9,388 bases of DNA. Origin: an uncultured Chitinophagaceae bacterium. Its GTDB lineage: Bacteria; Bacteroidota; Bacteroidia; Chitinophagales; Chitinophagaceae. The stretch's first letter is position 1. Every line of letters starts with the position of its first letter. The stretch spans positions 1 through 9,388 of the forward strand of contig CAILAF010000342.1 in the NCBI GenBank assembly GCA_903832075.1. Direction: 5' to 3'. Below are positions 1 through 7,360 of the stretch, in pieces. Under the pieces are notes generated by a model that made no database searches, was not told where the DNA came from, and saw only the letters and a list, made by a program, of their open reading frames with translations. The translations under genes were made by a program, and so were the position numbers.

Positions 1-1095
1 AGGAACATTTACAGCTTCAAAAACTTTTTTTAATTCTAACCAATATGCTAATTCACCACCACCGCCAATAAAAGCAATATTTGGCAAAACAGTTTCCTGA
101 AACACACCACGCAAAATAACATTGGCAGAAAATCTTTCAGGATTATTTTTTAGTTCGCTTAATATTTCATCTTTAGTCCATTTTAATTGTAAACTTGAAA
201 CCTGAAACTTGAAACTTGAAACTTCAATTCTTTCTCTTTTATCATCAATCAAATAAAATAAGTTCAATTCTCTGCCACCGGTTTGTACTTTGTAATGTTT
301 ACTTAATTCATTGATTGTTTGTTCAACTGCTTTATGAGAAAATTGTTCAGTTAATTCTTTTTCAATAACAGATTGAAAAGATTTTTTTAAAGCAGCATTA
401 TCAGGAATTAAAATCAACAATCCAAATTCAGCAAATAAATGATTCACTAATTCTAATGTTGCTTGTTGAATGGTTTTATTTTCTGAATAACAATTTCTAA
501 AAACTTTAATCAATTCTTTTCCATGCGGATGAATAGCAATTTGTCCTTCAATAGAATTTATTAAACCAATGAAAGCCTTATCCACCTTCATTCTTCCAAC
601 AGCACCGGTTTGTTTAGTTTGCCAAACTAATTTATCTCCGTTCAAATTAATAAAACCCAATTCATCTAAATCGGCATCTTCACTTCCCATATAAAACACC
701 GGAACAAAATGATGATCTTTTAATTGTTCATTTAATTCATCAGCCAATTTTATTGCGTGAAGAATTTTATAAATAAAATATAATGGCCCGGTAAAAATAT
801 TCGGTTGATGAGCCGTTGTGATGGTGAAAGTATTTTCATTTAATAATGAATCAATATTTTCATTTTGTTTTTTTGATAATTCAATTCCATTGTATTGATT
901 ATGCAATTCATTCACCAATAATTTTCTGTCGGTATTAAAAGATTGTCTTGCTTTAATTGATTGTTCAATTCCTTTAATAGAAACTTCATAATTATAAAAA
1001 GATTGCAGTATCGGTTGTTGCTGCAAATAATCAATAACAATTTTTGTAAAATATCCTGTGCTTTTGTATGAAAGGTTCATGAATTCGTTGTACAT
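1..1095 (-). CDS. bshC: Putative cysteine ligase BshC (bacillithiol synthesis), C-terminus cut off by window edge
   Basis: BshC is the cytoplasmic enzyme thought to add cysteine to glucosaminyl-malate in the last step of bacillithiol synthesis. The translation has the family's hallmarks in order: a Y-x-x-TGYF start (residues 10-16), TTAHQPN (93-99) followed by GPLYFIYK (103-110), VFYMGSEDADLDE (133-145), and a GGGGE loop followed by AYW (344-351). About 365 codons are present; the family is usually near 530 residues, so roughly the last third lies outside the window. Three in-frame ATGs compete, at 1104, 1095 and 1080. I chose 1095 because it leaves nine residues before the conserved Tyr, as in homologues I recall; no Shine-Dalgarno sequence decides it. 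Residues 291-302 are encoded by a 7-bp tandem repeat (see separate entry). It lies about 70 bp downstream of the oxidoreductase gene on the same strand. Functional linkage to the hydroxyproline genes is not expected. Confidence 0.93.
   Translation of the reverse strand, partial: MYNEFMNLSYKSTGYFTKIVIDYLQQQPILQSFYNYEVSIKGIEQSIKARQSFNTDRKLLVNELHNQYNGIELSKKQNENIDSLLNENTFTITTAHQPNIFTGPLYFIYKILHAIKLADELNEQLKDHHFVPVFYMGSEDADLDELGFINLNGDKLVWQTKQTGAVGRMKVDKAFIGLINSIEGQIAIHPHGKELIKVFRNCYSENKTIQQATLELVNHLFAEFGLLILIPDNAALKKSFQSVIEKELTEQFSHKAVEQTINELSKHYKVQTGGRELNLFYLIDDKRERIEVSSFKFQVSSLQLKWTKDEILSELKNNPERFSANVILRGVFQETVLPNIAFIGGGGELAYWLELKKVFEAVNVP
191..225. repeat. Five-unit heptamer tandem repeat inside bshC
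   Basis: On the plus strand the units are AAACTTG, AAACCTG, AAACTTG, AAACTTG and AAACTTC, five consecutive heptamers with single-base differences in two of them. Read on the coding (minus) strand they encode residues 291-302 of BshC (EVSSFKFQVSSL). Seven bases is not a multiple of three, so loss or gain of one unit would shift the bshC frame. The segment falls in the variable stretch between the RIE motif and the conserved helix before the GGGGE loop. By my recollection of the family the local length is not clearly abnormal, so an insertion is not proven. Confidence 0.85.
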
Positions 1096-1164
1096 ATAAA
1101 ACATAAAAATACAACTTCGCTTGTTTGAAATAGTAAACCATTATTTTCGAAATACATAAATATA

Positions 1165-2415
1165 TTAATTGAATCTATCCGGATTGAATGGAGAAATATT
1201 CATACTCAATTCTTTTTCATTCAAAATCTCATCAACTAATTTTCCTGTGCCTGCGCCCAAACTCAAGCCCAGCATGGCATGTCCGGTTGCCATAATTAAA
1301 TTATTCCATTGCTTTGTTCTGCCAATATAAGGTAAGCCATCAGCAGAACATGGTCTGAATCCATACCAAACATTTTCGATTGACGGAACTGGTACATCAA
1401 ACTCAGGAAAAAATCTTTTCAAAGAATTTAATAATCCAACTACACGATTCATTCTTGGTGGTGTTTTAGTAGAAGTAATTTCCATTGTACCGCCAAAACG
1501 AATTTTATTTCCATCCATTGGTGTTAATGCAACTCTTCCTTCAACCAAAACTGCCGGATGATTTATTTTGTACGGAGAATCTTCTAATGTAACAGAATAA
1601 CCTCTTCCGGCAACCAATGGTATATTTATATTTAATTTATTTGCCAATTCTCTGCTCCATGATCCGGTTGCAATAACTACTGCATCAGCATTATAAGCAG
1701 TTTTTTTGGTGAACACTCTTTTTATTTGTTTATTTTCTTTTTCAAAACCTATTACTTCTTCATTTGTTTGAATGATAACTCCATTTTTTTTCAGATGATC
1801 AATTAATTGATGCATTAATTTTTGCGGATACAAATGTGCATCGCATTTAAAATAAATTGCACCAATACCATTAATTTTAGTTTGAGGTTCTTTGGCAAAT
1901 AATTCATCAGCATTTAATAATTGTGTATCAGTTAATCCTAATTGATGTGCTTTTTCAACAGTATGTTTTGCATGTTCTAAAGATTTTTCTGTTTGAAAAA
2001 TTTCTAATAACCCTTTTTGTTCATAAGCAAAATCGAAATGAGATTCTTTGATCCATTCTTCATATTTTGCTTTGCTTAACATATTAATGTCTCTTAATGG
2101 AATGGCAGCTCTTTCAACTTTTTCGGGTGTTGCACTGCTAATAAACTTTAAACCCCAATCCATCAAACTTAAGCTGAGCCTTGGTTGTACATAAAACGGG
2201 CTTGTTGAATTCATCATCCATTTTAATCCTTGTTTTACAATTCCCGGTGTTGCCAAAGGAATAAAATGACTTGGACAAACATATCCTGCATTACCATAAG
2301 AACAATTATCAGACATATCTGTTTTATCAATTACAATTACATCATGTCCACTTTTTTGTAAATAATAAGCACTGCTTAAACCAATAATTCCACCACCGAT
2401 AATTATTATATTCAT
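1165..2415 (-). CDS. DadA-like FAD oxidoreductase, probable cis-4-hydroxy-D-proline dehydrogenase
   Basis: A flavin-dependent amino acid oxidoreductase of the DAO/DadA family, 416 residues, the usual family size. The N-terminus is a Rossmann FAD-binding motif (GGGIIG at 7-12, with Asp30 ending the second strand, fit to hold the ribose). A CSYGNAGYV segment follows at 38-46, typical of DadA-like proteins. The C-terminus has a flavin-contacting GHAMLGLSLGAGTG stretch near 384-397. There is no signal peptide or membrane helix. DadA-type enzymes oxidise D-amino acids. Because the next gene upstream is a hydroxyproline epimerase, I infer the substrate is cis-4-hydroxy-D-proline and the product pyrroline-4-hydroxy-2-carboxylate; a broader D-amino acid dehydrogenase is the alternative. 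The ATG at 2415 sits directly ahead of the FAD motif. An 85-bp gap and a good -7 box separate it from the epimerase gene, so it can probably be transcribed independently. Confidence 0.85.
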   Translation of the reverse strand: MNIIIIGGGIIGLSSAYYLQKSGHDVIVIDKTDMSDNCSYGNAGYVCPSHFIPLATPGIVKQGLKWMMNSTSPFYVQPRLSLSLMDWGLKFISSATPEKVERAAIPLRDINMLSKAKYEEWIKESHFDFAYEQKGLLEIFQTEKSLEHAKHTVEKAHQLGLTDTQLLNADELFAKEPQTKINGIGAIYFKCDAHLYPQKLMHQLIDHLKKNGVIIQTNEEVIGFEKENKQIKRVFTKKTAYNADAVVIATGSWSRELANKLNINIPLVAGRGYSVTLEDSPYKINHPAVLVEGRVALTPMDGNKIRFGGTMEITSTKTPPRMNRVVGLLNSLKRFFPEFDVPVPSIENVWYGFRPCSADGLPYIGRTKQWNNLIMATGHAMLGLSLGAGTGKLVDEILNEKELSMNISPFNPDRFN

Positions 2416-2440
2416 TTGATTTTTTATTTAGTCAGCTTTG

Positions 2441-2470
2441 CAAATATAATCAGCAACTGTTGCGTCGCAC
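2441..2470 (-). promoter_or_regulatory. Candidate Bacteroidota promoter for the FAD oxidoreductase
   Basis: On the minus strand, positions 2448-2441 read TATATTTG, a perfect match to the Bacteroidota -7 box TAnnTTTG. A TGTG (three of four bases of the -33 box TTTG) lies 19 bp upstream, at about 2471-2468. The -7 box ends 25 nt before the ATG at 2415, a normal leader length. An 11-bp inverted repeat, GCAAC-T-GTTGC (2453-2463), sits in the spacer and could be an operator. The promoter is predicted from consensus only. Confidence 0.5.
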
Positions 2471-2500
2471 ACTTCAACGTTCTATTCTTTATTCAACAAA

Positions 2501-3556
2501 TTAAATTACCTGAAACCCATAAGCATAAGGATCATCTTTCTCATCAATAGAAATAGTATTGTATCCATAAATTTTTGCCCAACCTTCAATACTCGGACGA
2601 ATGGCAGGTTTCCCATTTACAAAAGTTTCTTCTTCAATTCTTCCTGTAAAAGTTGAACCAATAATACTTTCATGAATAAACAACTCTCCTTTTTTTAATT
2701 TTCCTTTTGCATACCATTGTGCCATACGTGCCGAAGTGCCCGTGCCGCAAGGACTTCGGTCAATTGCTTTATCTCCATAAAAAACCGCATTGCGTGCAGT
2801 TGAGTTTTTATTTAATACTGCGCCTGCCCATAAAATATGCGTGCAAGAATGAATAGTTGGATTTTCAGGATGAACAAATTCATATTTTTTATTGATGCGT
2901 TCACGGATTTCTCTCGACCAAGAAATTAATTTATCTGCATTATAATGTTCTAATCCTTTAAAGTTTTTTTGCACATCAACAATTGCATAAAAATTTCCGC
3001 CATAAGAAACATCAAAAATTAATTCACCCAAATCAGGACAATCAATAGTTAATTCTGATGAATCTAAATAAGCAGGCACATTCGTTAATTTAACGGATAA
3101 AACTTTTTTATCTTTTTGTATATATTCAATCAAAACCAATCCTGCCGGTGTTTCCATGCGAACTATTCCTTTTGTTTTAGGAATAATTAATTCTTCTTCA
3201 ATTGCAATTGTTATTGTTCCAATCGTACCATGACCGCACATCGGTAAGCATCCACTTGTTTCAATAAATAAAACTGCAACATCATTTTTTTCACCATGCG
3301 GCGGATATAAAATACTTCCGCTCATCATATCATGTCCACGCGGTTCAAACATTAACCCTTTTCTTATCCAATCATATTCTTTTAAAAAATGCTGGCGTTT
3401 TTCACTCATATTATTTCCTTCCAACGAAGGGCCACCATCAGCAACCAAACGAACAGGATTACCGCATGTATGTGCATCAATGCAATGAAACACTGCTCCA
3501 CTAAAGCGATTGAGTGATGCATTAGGATATTTTTTTGTGATTGGATGAGTTAACAT
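2501..3556 (-). CDS. 4-hydroxyproline 2-epimerase (proline racemase family)
   Basis: This cofactor-independent racemase-family enzyme epimerises trans-4-hydroxy-L-proline to cis-4-hydroxy-D-proline, the entry step of hydroxyproline catabolism. Both catalytic cysteines are visible: Cys107 in the MCGHG motif and Cys270 in DRSPCGTGTSA, with Asp266 next to it. The presence of two Cys argues against the related trans-3-hydroxyproline dehydratases, which carry Thr in place of one Cys. The segment HTCGNPVRLV (29-38) is also typical of the hydroxyproline epimerases. Length is 351 residues; about 20 extra residues precede the conserved FHCIDAHTCGNP start, and no later Met before residue 50 could serve instead. 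A true proline racemase is the main alternative, but the FAD enzyme, DapA-like and aldehyde dehydrogenase neighbours fit hydroxyproline. No Shine-Dalgarno sequence or convincing -7 box was found upstream. Confidence 0.9.
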   Translation of the reverse strand: MLTHPITKKYPNASLNRFSGAVFHCIDAHTCGNPVRLVADGGPSLEGNNMSEKRQHFLKEYDWIRKGLMFEPRGHDMMSGSILYPPHGEKNDVAVLFIETSGCLPMCGHGTIGTITIAIEEELIIPKTKGIVRMETPAGLVLIEYIQKDKKVLSVKLTNVPAYLDSSELTIDCPDLGELIFDVSYGGNFYAIVDVQKNFKGLEHYNADKLISWSREIRERINKKYEFVHPENPTIHSCTHILWAGAVLNKNSTARNAVFYGDKAIDRSPCGTGTSARMAQWYAKGKLKKGELFIHESIIGSTFTGRIEEETFVNGKPAIRPSIEGWAKIYGYNTISIDEKDDPYAYGFQVI

Positions 3557-3605
3557 ATTACTGACGTACTAAATTTTCTTTCTTAAATAAAATGTTTTGT
3601 TTTTG

Positions 3606-3613
3606 TAGATTTG
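3606..3613 (+). promoter_or_regulatory. Candidate -7 box for the membrane hydroxylase gene
   Basis: TAGATTTG matches the Bacteroidota -7 consensus TAnnTTTG exactly and lies 22 nt before the ATG at 3636, the expected distance. No clear TTTG -33 box occurs at the usual spacing, where the sequence is T-rich (TTTTCTTTC near 3574). It lies in the 79-bp divergent gap shared with the epimerase gene. Confidence 0.4.
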
Positions 3614-3635
3614 ATAACCTAAACAACAATTGCCA

Positions 3636-4913
3636 ATGGAAACTTACGGAAAAATTTTATTGATTGCGATGCCGGCATTTTTGGCATTGATTTTAATAGA
3701 GAAATTTTATGGTGTTTTAAAAGGAGAAGATACGGTTAGAAATATGGATATGATATCCAGTTTATCATCAGGTATTACTAATGTTACAAAAGATGTTTTA
3801 GGAATTGGTGTTGCCATTATTTCATATGATTGGATGGTTAAACATTTTGCACTTGTGCATATTCAATCAACAGTATGGGTTTATTTAATAGCTTTTTTGG
3901 CATTAGATTTTTCAGGTTATTGGGTTCATCGCATTGCACATACATATAATTTTTTCTGGAATAATCATATCATTCATCATAGCAGCGAAGAATTTAATTT
4001 GGCTTGCGCATTAAGGCAAAGTATTTCTGTTTTTGTAAAAATATTCGCGTTCTTATTATTACCAGCAGCTTTATTAGGTGTTTCATCAAAAGTTATTGCT
4101 GTTGTTGCACCCTTACATTTGTTTGCACAATTTTGGTATCACACAAGACATATCAACAGAATGGGTTTTTTAGAAAAGATAATTGTAACACCATCACATC
4201 ATAGAGTGCATCATGCAATCAATAAAGAATATATTGATAAAAATTACGGGCAAATATTAATCATTTGGGATAAGCTATTTGGAACTTTTGTTGAAGAATC
4301 TCCCAGCATTACACCTGTTTATGGAATTACACGCCCTGCACAAACATGGAATCCTATTAGAATAAATTTTCAACATTTATGGTTATTAATTAAAGATGCA
4401 TGGAGAGCAAAAAGTTGGAAAGATAAATTTCGTATTTGGTTAATGCCTACAGGTTGGAGACCAGAAGATGTTGCAGAAAAATATCCGGTATTTAAAATTG
4501 AAGATGTTTATCATTTCAAAAAATATAATCCGGCAGTATCAAATGTATTACAAGCCTGGTGCTGGTTTCAATTAGTTGCAATTCTATTATTCATCAGTTA
4601 TTTATTTGGAAATATCGCTTATATCAATCAATTAAATCCATACTATATTTATATCTATGGCGTTTTTATTTTTTTAACTGTATATGCTCTAACCGATTTG
4701 ATGGATAAAAACAAATATGCTTTTATTCCAGAGATCATCAAGAATATTTTGGGAGTTTATATTATTGTGCAATTCGGTGATTGGTTTGGTATCAGCAAAC
4801 TTTCATCATCAATTAATCAAGTATTGATTATTTATTTTGCTGTTTCTGCTATTGCAAGCTTTTATTTCTGTTATGGTTTTATGAAAGAGAAAACATTGAA
4901 TGTGATGGCTTAA
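3636..4913 (+). CDS. Integral-membrane di-iron hydroxylase, sterol desaturase/alkylglycerol monooxygenase-like
   Basis: A member of the fatty acid hydroxylase superfamily: integral-membrane oxygenases whose histidine clusters hold two irons and which hydroxylate or cleave lipids. The three histidine boxes are clear: HRIAH (98-102), HIIHH (111-115) and HHRVHH (188-193), counted from the ATG at 3636. The following NYGQILIIWDKLFGTF stretch is also typical. Hydrophobic segments lie near residues 8-22, 50-65, 78-93, 130-160, and in an additional block at about 310-420 with several likely membrane helices. That C-terminal block and the overall layout resemble alkylglycerol monooxygenase (AGMO/TMEM195) more than short sterol desaturases; substrate unknown. 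An in-frame TTG lies two codons earlier (3630), but the ATG at 3636 is the better start. It is the only plus-strand gene between the two pairs of hydroxyproline genes and ends 7 bp from the end of the convergent aldehyde dehydrogenase gene. Confidence 0.88.
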   Translation: METYGKILLIAMPAFLALILIEKFYGVLKGEDTVRNMDMISSLSSGITNVTKDVLGIGVAIISYDWMVKHFALVHIQSTVWVYLIAFLALDFSGYWVHRIAHTYNFFWNNHIIHHSSEEFNLACALRQSISVFVKIFAFLLLPAALLGVSSKVIAVVAPLHLFAQFWYHTRHINRMGFLEKIIVTPSHHRVHHAINKEYIDKNYGQILIIWDKLFGTFVEESPSITPVYGITRPAQTWNPIRINFQHLWLLIKDAWRAKSWKDKFRIWLMPTGWRPEDVAEKYPVFKIEDVYHFKKYNPAVSNVLQAWCWFQLVAILLFISYLFGNIAYINQLNPYYIYIYGVFIFLTVYALTDLMDKNKYAFIPEIIKNILGVYIIVQFGDWFGISKLSSSINQVLIIYFAVSAIASFYFCYGFMKEKTLNVMA

Positions 4914-4920
4914 TGATTTA

Positions 4921-6402
4921 TTAAACCGGATTCTTTGTCCATTCATTATTTATCATTCTCCAAATATTAAGTGGATTCTCATTCTTTAATTCATCCGGCA
5001 AGAATTCATTATTCCAATTTTGATAAGCAATAGGTCTTGCAAATCGTTTAATCCCATCTGCACCAACTGCAGTAAAACGAGCATCTGTTGTTGCAGGAAA
5101 TGGTCCGCCATGCATCATACTTCTGCAAACTTCCACACCAGTTGGAACACCATTTAAAATAAATCGTCCGCATAAATTTTTAATAGTATCAATTAATTCA
5201 ATATTTTCTTTGAACTCATTTTCTGTTGCCATAACAGTTGAAGTTAATTGTCCTTCTAAATGATTGGCAACTAAAAGCATTTCATTTATATCAGTACATT
5301 GAATCAATAAAGAATATGGACCAAAAACTTCCTGATGCAATAAAGGATTATTGATAAATGTTTTTGCATCAACTGTTGCAATAGTTGGTAACCCGCTATT
5401 TTCATCTGCATTCGTTTCACTTTCTGCAACTACTGCTACATTGCTTTGCTGCAAAGCGTTTGCACGTTTTTGATAAAAAGCATTTGCAATACCTGAATGC
5501 AGCATTTTTGCAGGAGCAATCTTTTTTATTTCATCTGATAATGAATGAATGAAAGTATTTAATGCATCAGATTTGATTCCTATAATTAATCCGGGATTAG
5601 TACAAAACTGACCAACTCCTAATGTTATTGAAGCAGCATATTGTTTTGCAATATCATTAGCAGATTGATTTAATTTTTCATTCAATAAAAAAACAGGATT
5701 CACACTTCCCATTTCTGCAAAAACAGAAATCGGTTCTTTTCGTTGATTAGCCCAATCGAATAATTGTTTACCACCAATAAATGAACCTGTAAATCCAACA
5801 GCTTTTATATATTGATGTGTTACCAATGCTTTACCAACTTCAAATGAAGCACCATGCACATGAGAAAAAATATGTTCAGGCATTTTACATTTTTCAATGG
5901 CTGTATGAATTGCATTAGCAACCATTTCAGAAGTTTGTGCATGTGCAGGATGTGCTTTAATTATAACAGAACAACCGGCAGCCAAAGCACAAGCGGTATC
6001 TCCGCCTGCAGTTGAATATGCAAAAGGAAAATTACTGGAACCAAAAACTACAACGGGTCCTAATGGAACAGATGTTTTTCTTATATCAGGCTTTGGTGGA
6101 TTTTTATCGGCAATAGCAGTATCAATTCTTATATCTAACCAATCACCTTTTTCGCATGCATCCGCATAACTTATTAATTGAAAAATTGTTCTTGCTCTTT
6201 CACCTCTTAATCTTGCTTCAGGTAAATTAGTTTCCTGCATGGCAATCTTAATTAAATCATCACCACATAATTCCAATTCATTAGCAATGGCACGCATTAA
6301 ATCAGCACGTTGTTTGAAAGAATATTTTTTATATTGCTGAAAAGCTTGTCTGCTATGATTTACAACGGAATTAATTTCTTCAATTATAGCATCTTTAAAC
6401 AT
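4921..6402 (-). CDS. Aldehyde dehydrogenase, probable 2-oxoglutarate semialdehyde dehydrogenase
   Basis: An NAD(P)-dependent aldehyde dehydrogenase of 493 residues, a normal length. Catalytic residues are all in place: Asn124 (SSNFPF), Lys149 in the coenzyme-binding strand, the GFTGS loop (203-207), the general base Glu230 (FAEMGSVNP) and the nucleophile Cys267 (GVGQFCTNPG). The GQFCTNPG form of the active site is typical of the 2-oxoglutarate semialdehyde (2,5-dioxovalerate) dehydrogenase group. In this context it would oxidise the semialdehyde released by the DapA-like deaminase to 2-oxoglutarate, which enters the TCA cycle. It starts 12 bp after the stop of that gene on the same strand, so the two are very likely cotranscribed. 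It converges tail to tail with the membrane hydroxylase gene, with only 7 bp between the stops. The exact aldehyde substrate is inferred from family type and neighbours. Confidence 0.88.
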   Translation of the reverse strand: MFKDAIIEEINSVVNHSRQAFQQYKKYSFKQRADLMRAIANELELCGDDLIKIAMQETNLPEARLRGERARTIFQLISYADACEKGDWLDIRIDTAIADKNPPKPDIRKTSVPLGPVVVFGSSNFPFAYSTAGGDTACALAAGCSVIIKAHPAHAQTSEMVANAIHTAIEKCKMPEHIFSHVHGASFEVGKALVTHQYIKAVGFTGSFIGGKQLFDWANQRKEPISVFAEMGSVNPVFLLNEKLNQSANDIAKQYAASITLGVGQFCTNPGLIIGIKSDALNTFIHSLSDEIKKIAPAKMLHSGIANAFYQKRANALQQSNVAVVAESETNADENSGLPTIATVDAKTFINNPLLHQEVFGPYSLLIQCTDINEMLLVANHLEGQLTSTVMATENEFKENIELIDTIKNLCGRFILNGVPTGVEVCRSMMHGGPFPATTDARFTAVGADGIKRFARPIAYQNWNNEFLPDELKNENPLNIWRMINNEWTKNPV

Positions 6403-6414
6403 ATATTACACGAA

Positions 6415-7335
6415 TTAAATTTTAATAGAAAGATAATCAGGTAATGAAGGATGAGTTGCAATTCCATCATGAATAACTTTTAATATTCTTTTTCTCTCCT
6501 CTCCTTCCAATATCAATCTTGGTGCACGAACATACTCACTGCCGATTCCTGTTTCCTGTTCTGCTAATTTTATATACTGCACTAATTTAGGATGAATATC
6601 TAATTCTAATATTGGTAAGAACCAACGATGAATTTTTAGTGCAGCATCAATTCTTCCTGCTTTTACTAAACGATAAATAGCAACTGTTTCTGCAGGAAAT
6701 GCACAGACCAATCCTGCAACCCAACCATCTGCACCCATTAATAATGCTTCCATTGCAATGGTATCAACACCACATAAAATTTTATACCGATCTCCAAAAC
6801 GATTGATCATTCTTGTAACATTAGAAATATCTCTGGTTGATTCTTTTACGGCAGTTATGTTTTTGCAGACTTGCAATTCATCAAACATTTCTAATGTGAC
6901 TTCAATTTTATAATCAACAGGATTATTATAAATCATGATCGGCAAATCTGTTGTAGCAGCAATATCTTTAAAATAAGAAACCGTTTCGCGATGATCGCTT
7001 TTATAACGCATGGGAGGTAATAACATCAATCCATCAGCACCCCATTGTTTTGCCAAATGTGCTTGATGAACTGCTTCTTTTGTTGAGCCTTCGGCAATAT
7101 TTAATATAACAGGAATTATTCCTTGTATTTTTTCAATAGCAAATTTTACTAATTGTTCTTTCTCTGAAATGCTTAGCACGCTTGCTTCTCCTAATGTGCC
7201 TCCTAAAATAATTCCATCAATACCAGCAGCAATTTGTGCATGTAAATTCTTTTCGAATAATGGTAGATCTAATTTATCAGCTTTTGTAAACTTTGTGGTT
7301 AATGCAGGCATTACACCTTTGAATTGAAATTGCAT
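6415..7335 (-). CDS. DapA-family deaminase, probable pyrroline-4-hydroxy-2-carboxylate deaminase
   Basis: A class I Schiff-base TIM-barrel enzyme of the dihydrodipicolinate synthase/N-acetylneuraminate lyase family, 306 residues. Visible motifs are GGTLGE (45-50), the YNNP motif with Tyr136, and the Schiff-base lysine Lys164 in AVKEST. The usual GTTGE loop is GTLGE here, replacing the second Thr of the dihydrodipicolinate synthase catalytic triad with Leu48. This argues against true DapA activity in lysine synthesis. With the epimerase, the FAD oxidase and the semialdehyde dehydrogenase nearby, the expected reaction is deamination and dehydration of pyrroline-4-hydroxy-2-carboxylate to 2-oxoglutarate semialdehyde. 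It is the first gene of a two-gene unit with the aldehyde dehydrogenase 12 bp downstream, and it is insulated from rimO by a terminator. No Shine-Dalgarno sequence precedes the ATG, and no exact -7 box was found. A related keto-acid aldolase cannot be excluded from sequence alone. Confidence 0.85.
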   Translation of the reverse strand: MQFQFKGVMPALTTKFTKADKLDLPLFEKNLHAQIAAGIDGIILGGTLGEASVLSISEKEQLVKFAIEKIQGIIPVILNIAEGSTKEAVHQAHLAKQWGADGLMLLPPMRYKSDHRETVSYFKDIAATTDLPIMIYNNPVDYKIEVTLEMFDELQVCKNITAVKESTRDISNVTRMINRFGDRYKILCGVDTIAMEALLMGADGWVAGLVCAFPAETVAIYRLVKAGRIDAALKIHRWFLPILELDIHPKLVQYIKLAEQETGIGSEYVRAPRLILEGEERKRILKVIHDGIATHPSLPDYLSIKI

Positions 7336-7360
7336 GTATTATAATTTAGGACTAAGATAA

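Noticed and set aside
1096..1164. Promoter between the FAD oxidoreductase and bshC
   Set aside because: Only one-mismatch boxes (TATTTTTA, TATATTTA) without a matching -33 element; too weak in such AT-rich sequence, and read-through from the oxidoreductase is equally possible.
3557..3629. Promoter for the epimerase in the divergent gap
   Set aside because: No TAnnTTTG or close match on the minus strand at a sensible distance from the ATG at 3556; a promoter is expected but cannot be placed.
3630..3635. TTG as start of the membrane hydroxylase
   Set aside because: An ATG follows two codons later at 3636 at a normal distance from the -7 box, and TTG starts are uncommon in this group.
4004..4204. 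Plus-strand open frame of 66 codons
   Set aside because: Lies in another frame wholly inside the membrane hydroxylase gene, whose histidine boxes span the same bases; its Cys-rich, low-complexity translation looks like an out-of-frame reading.
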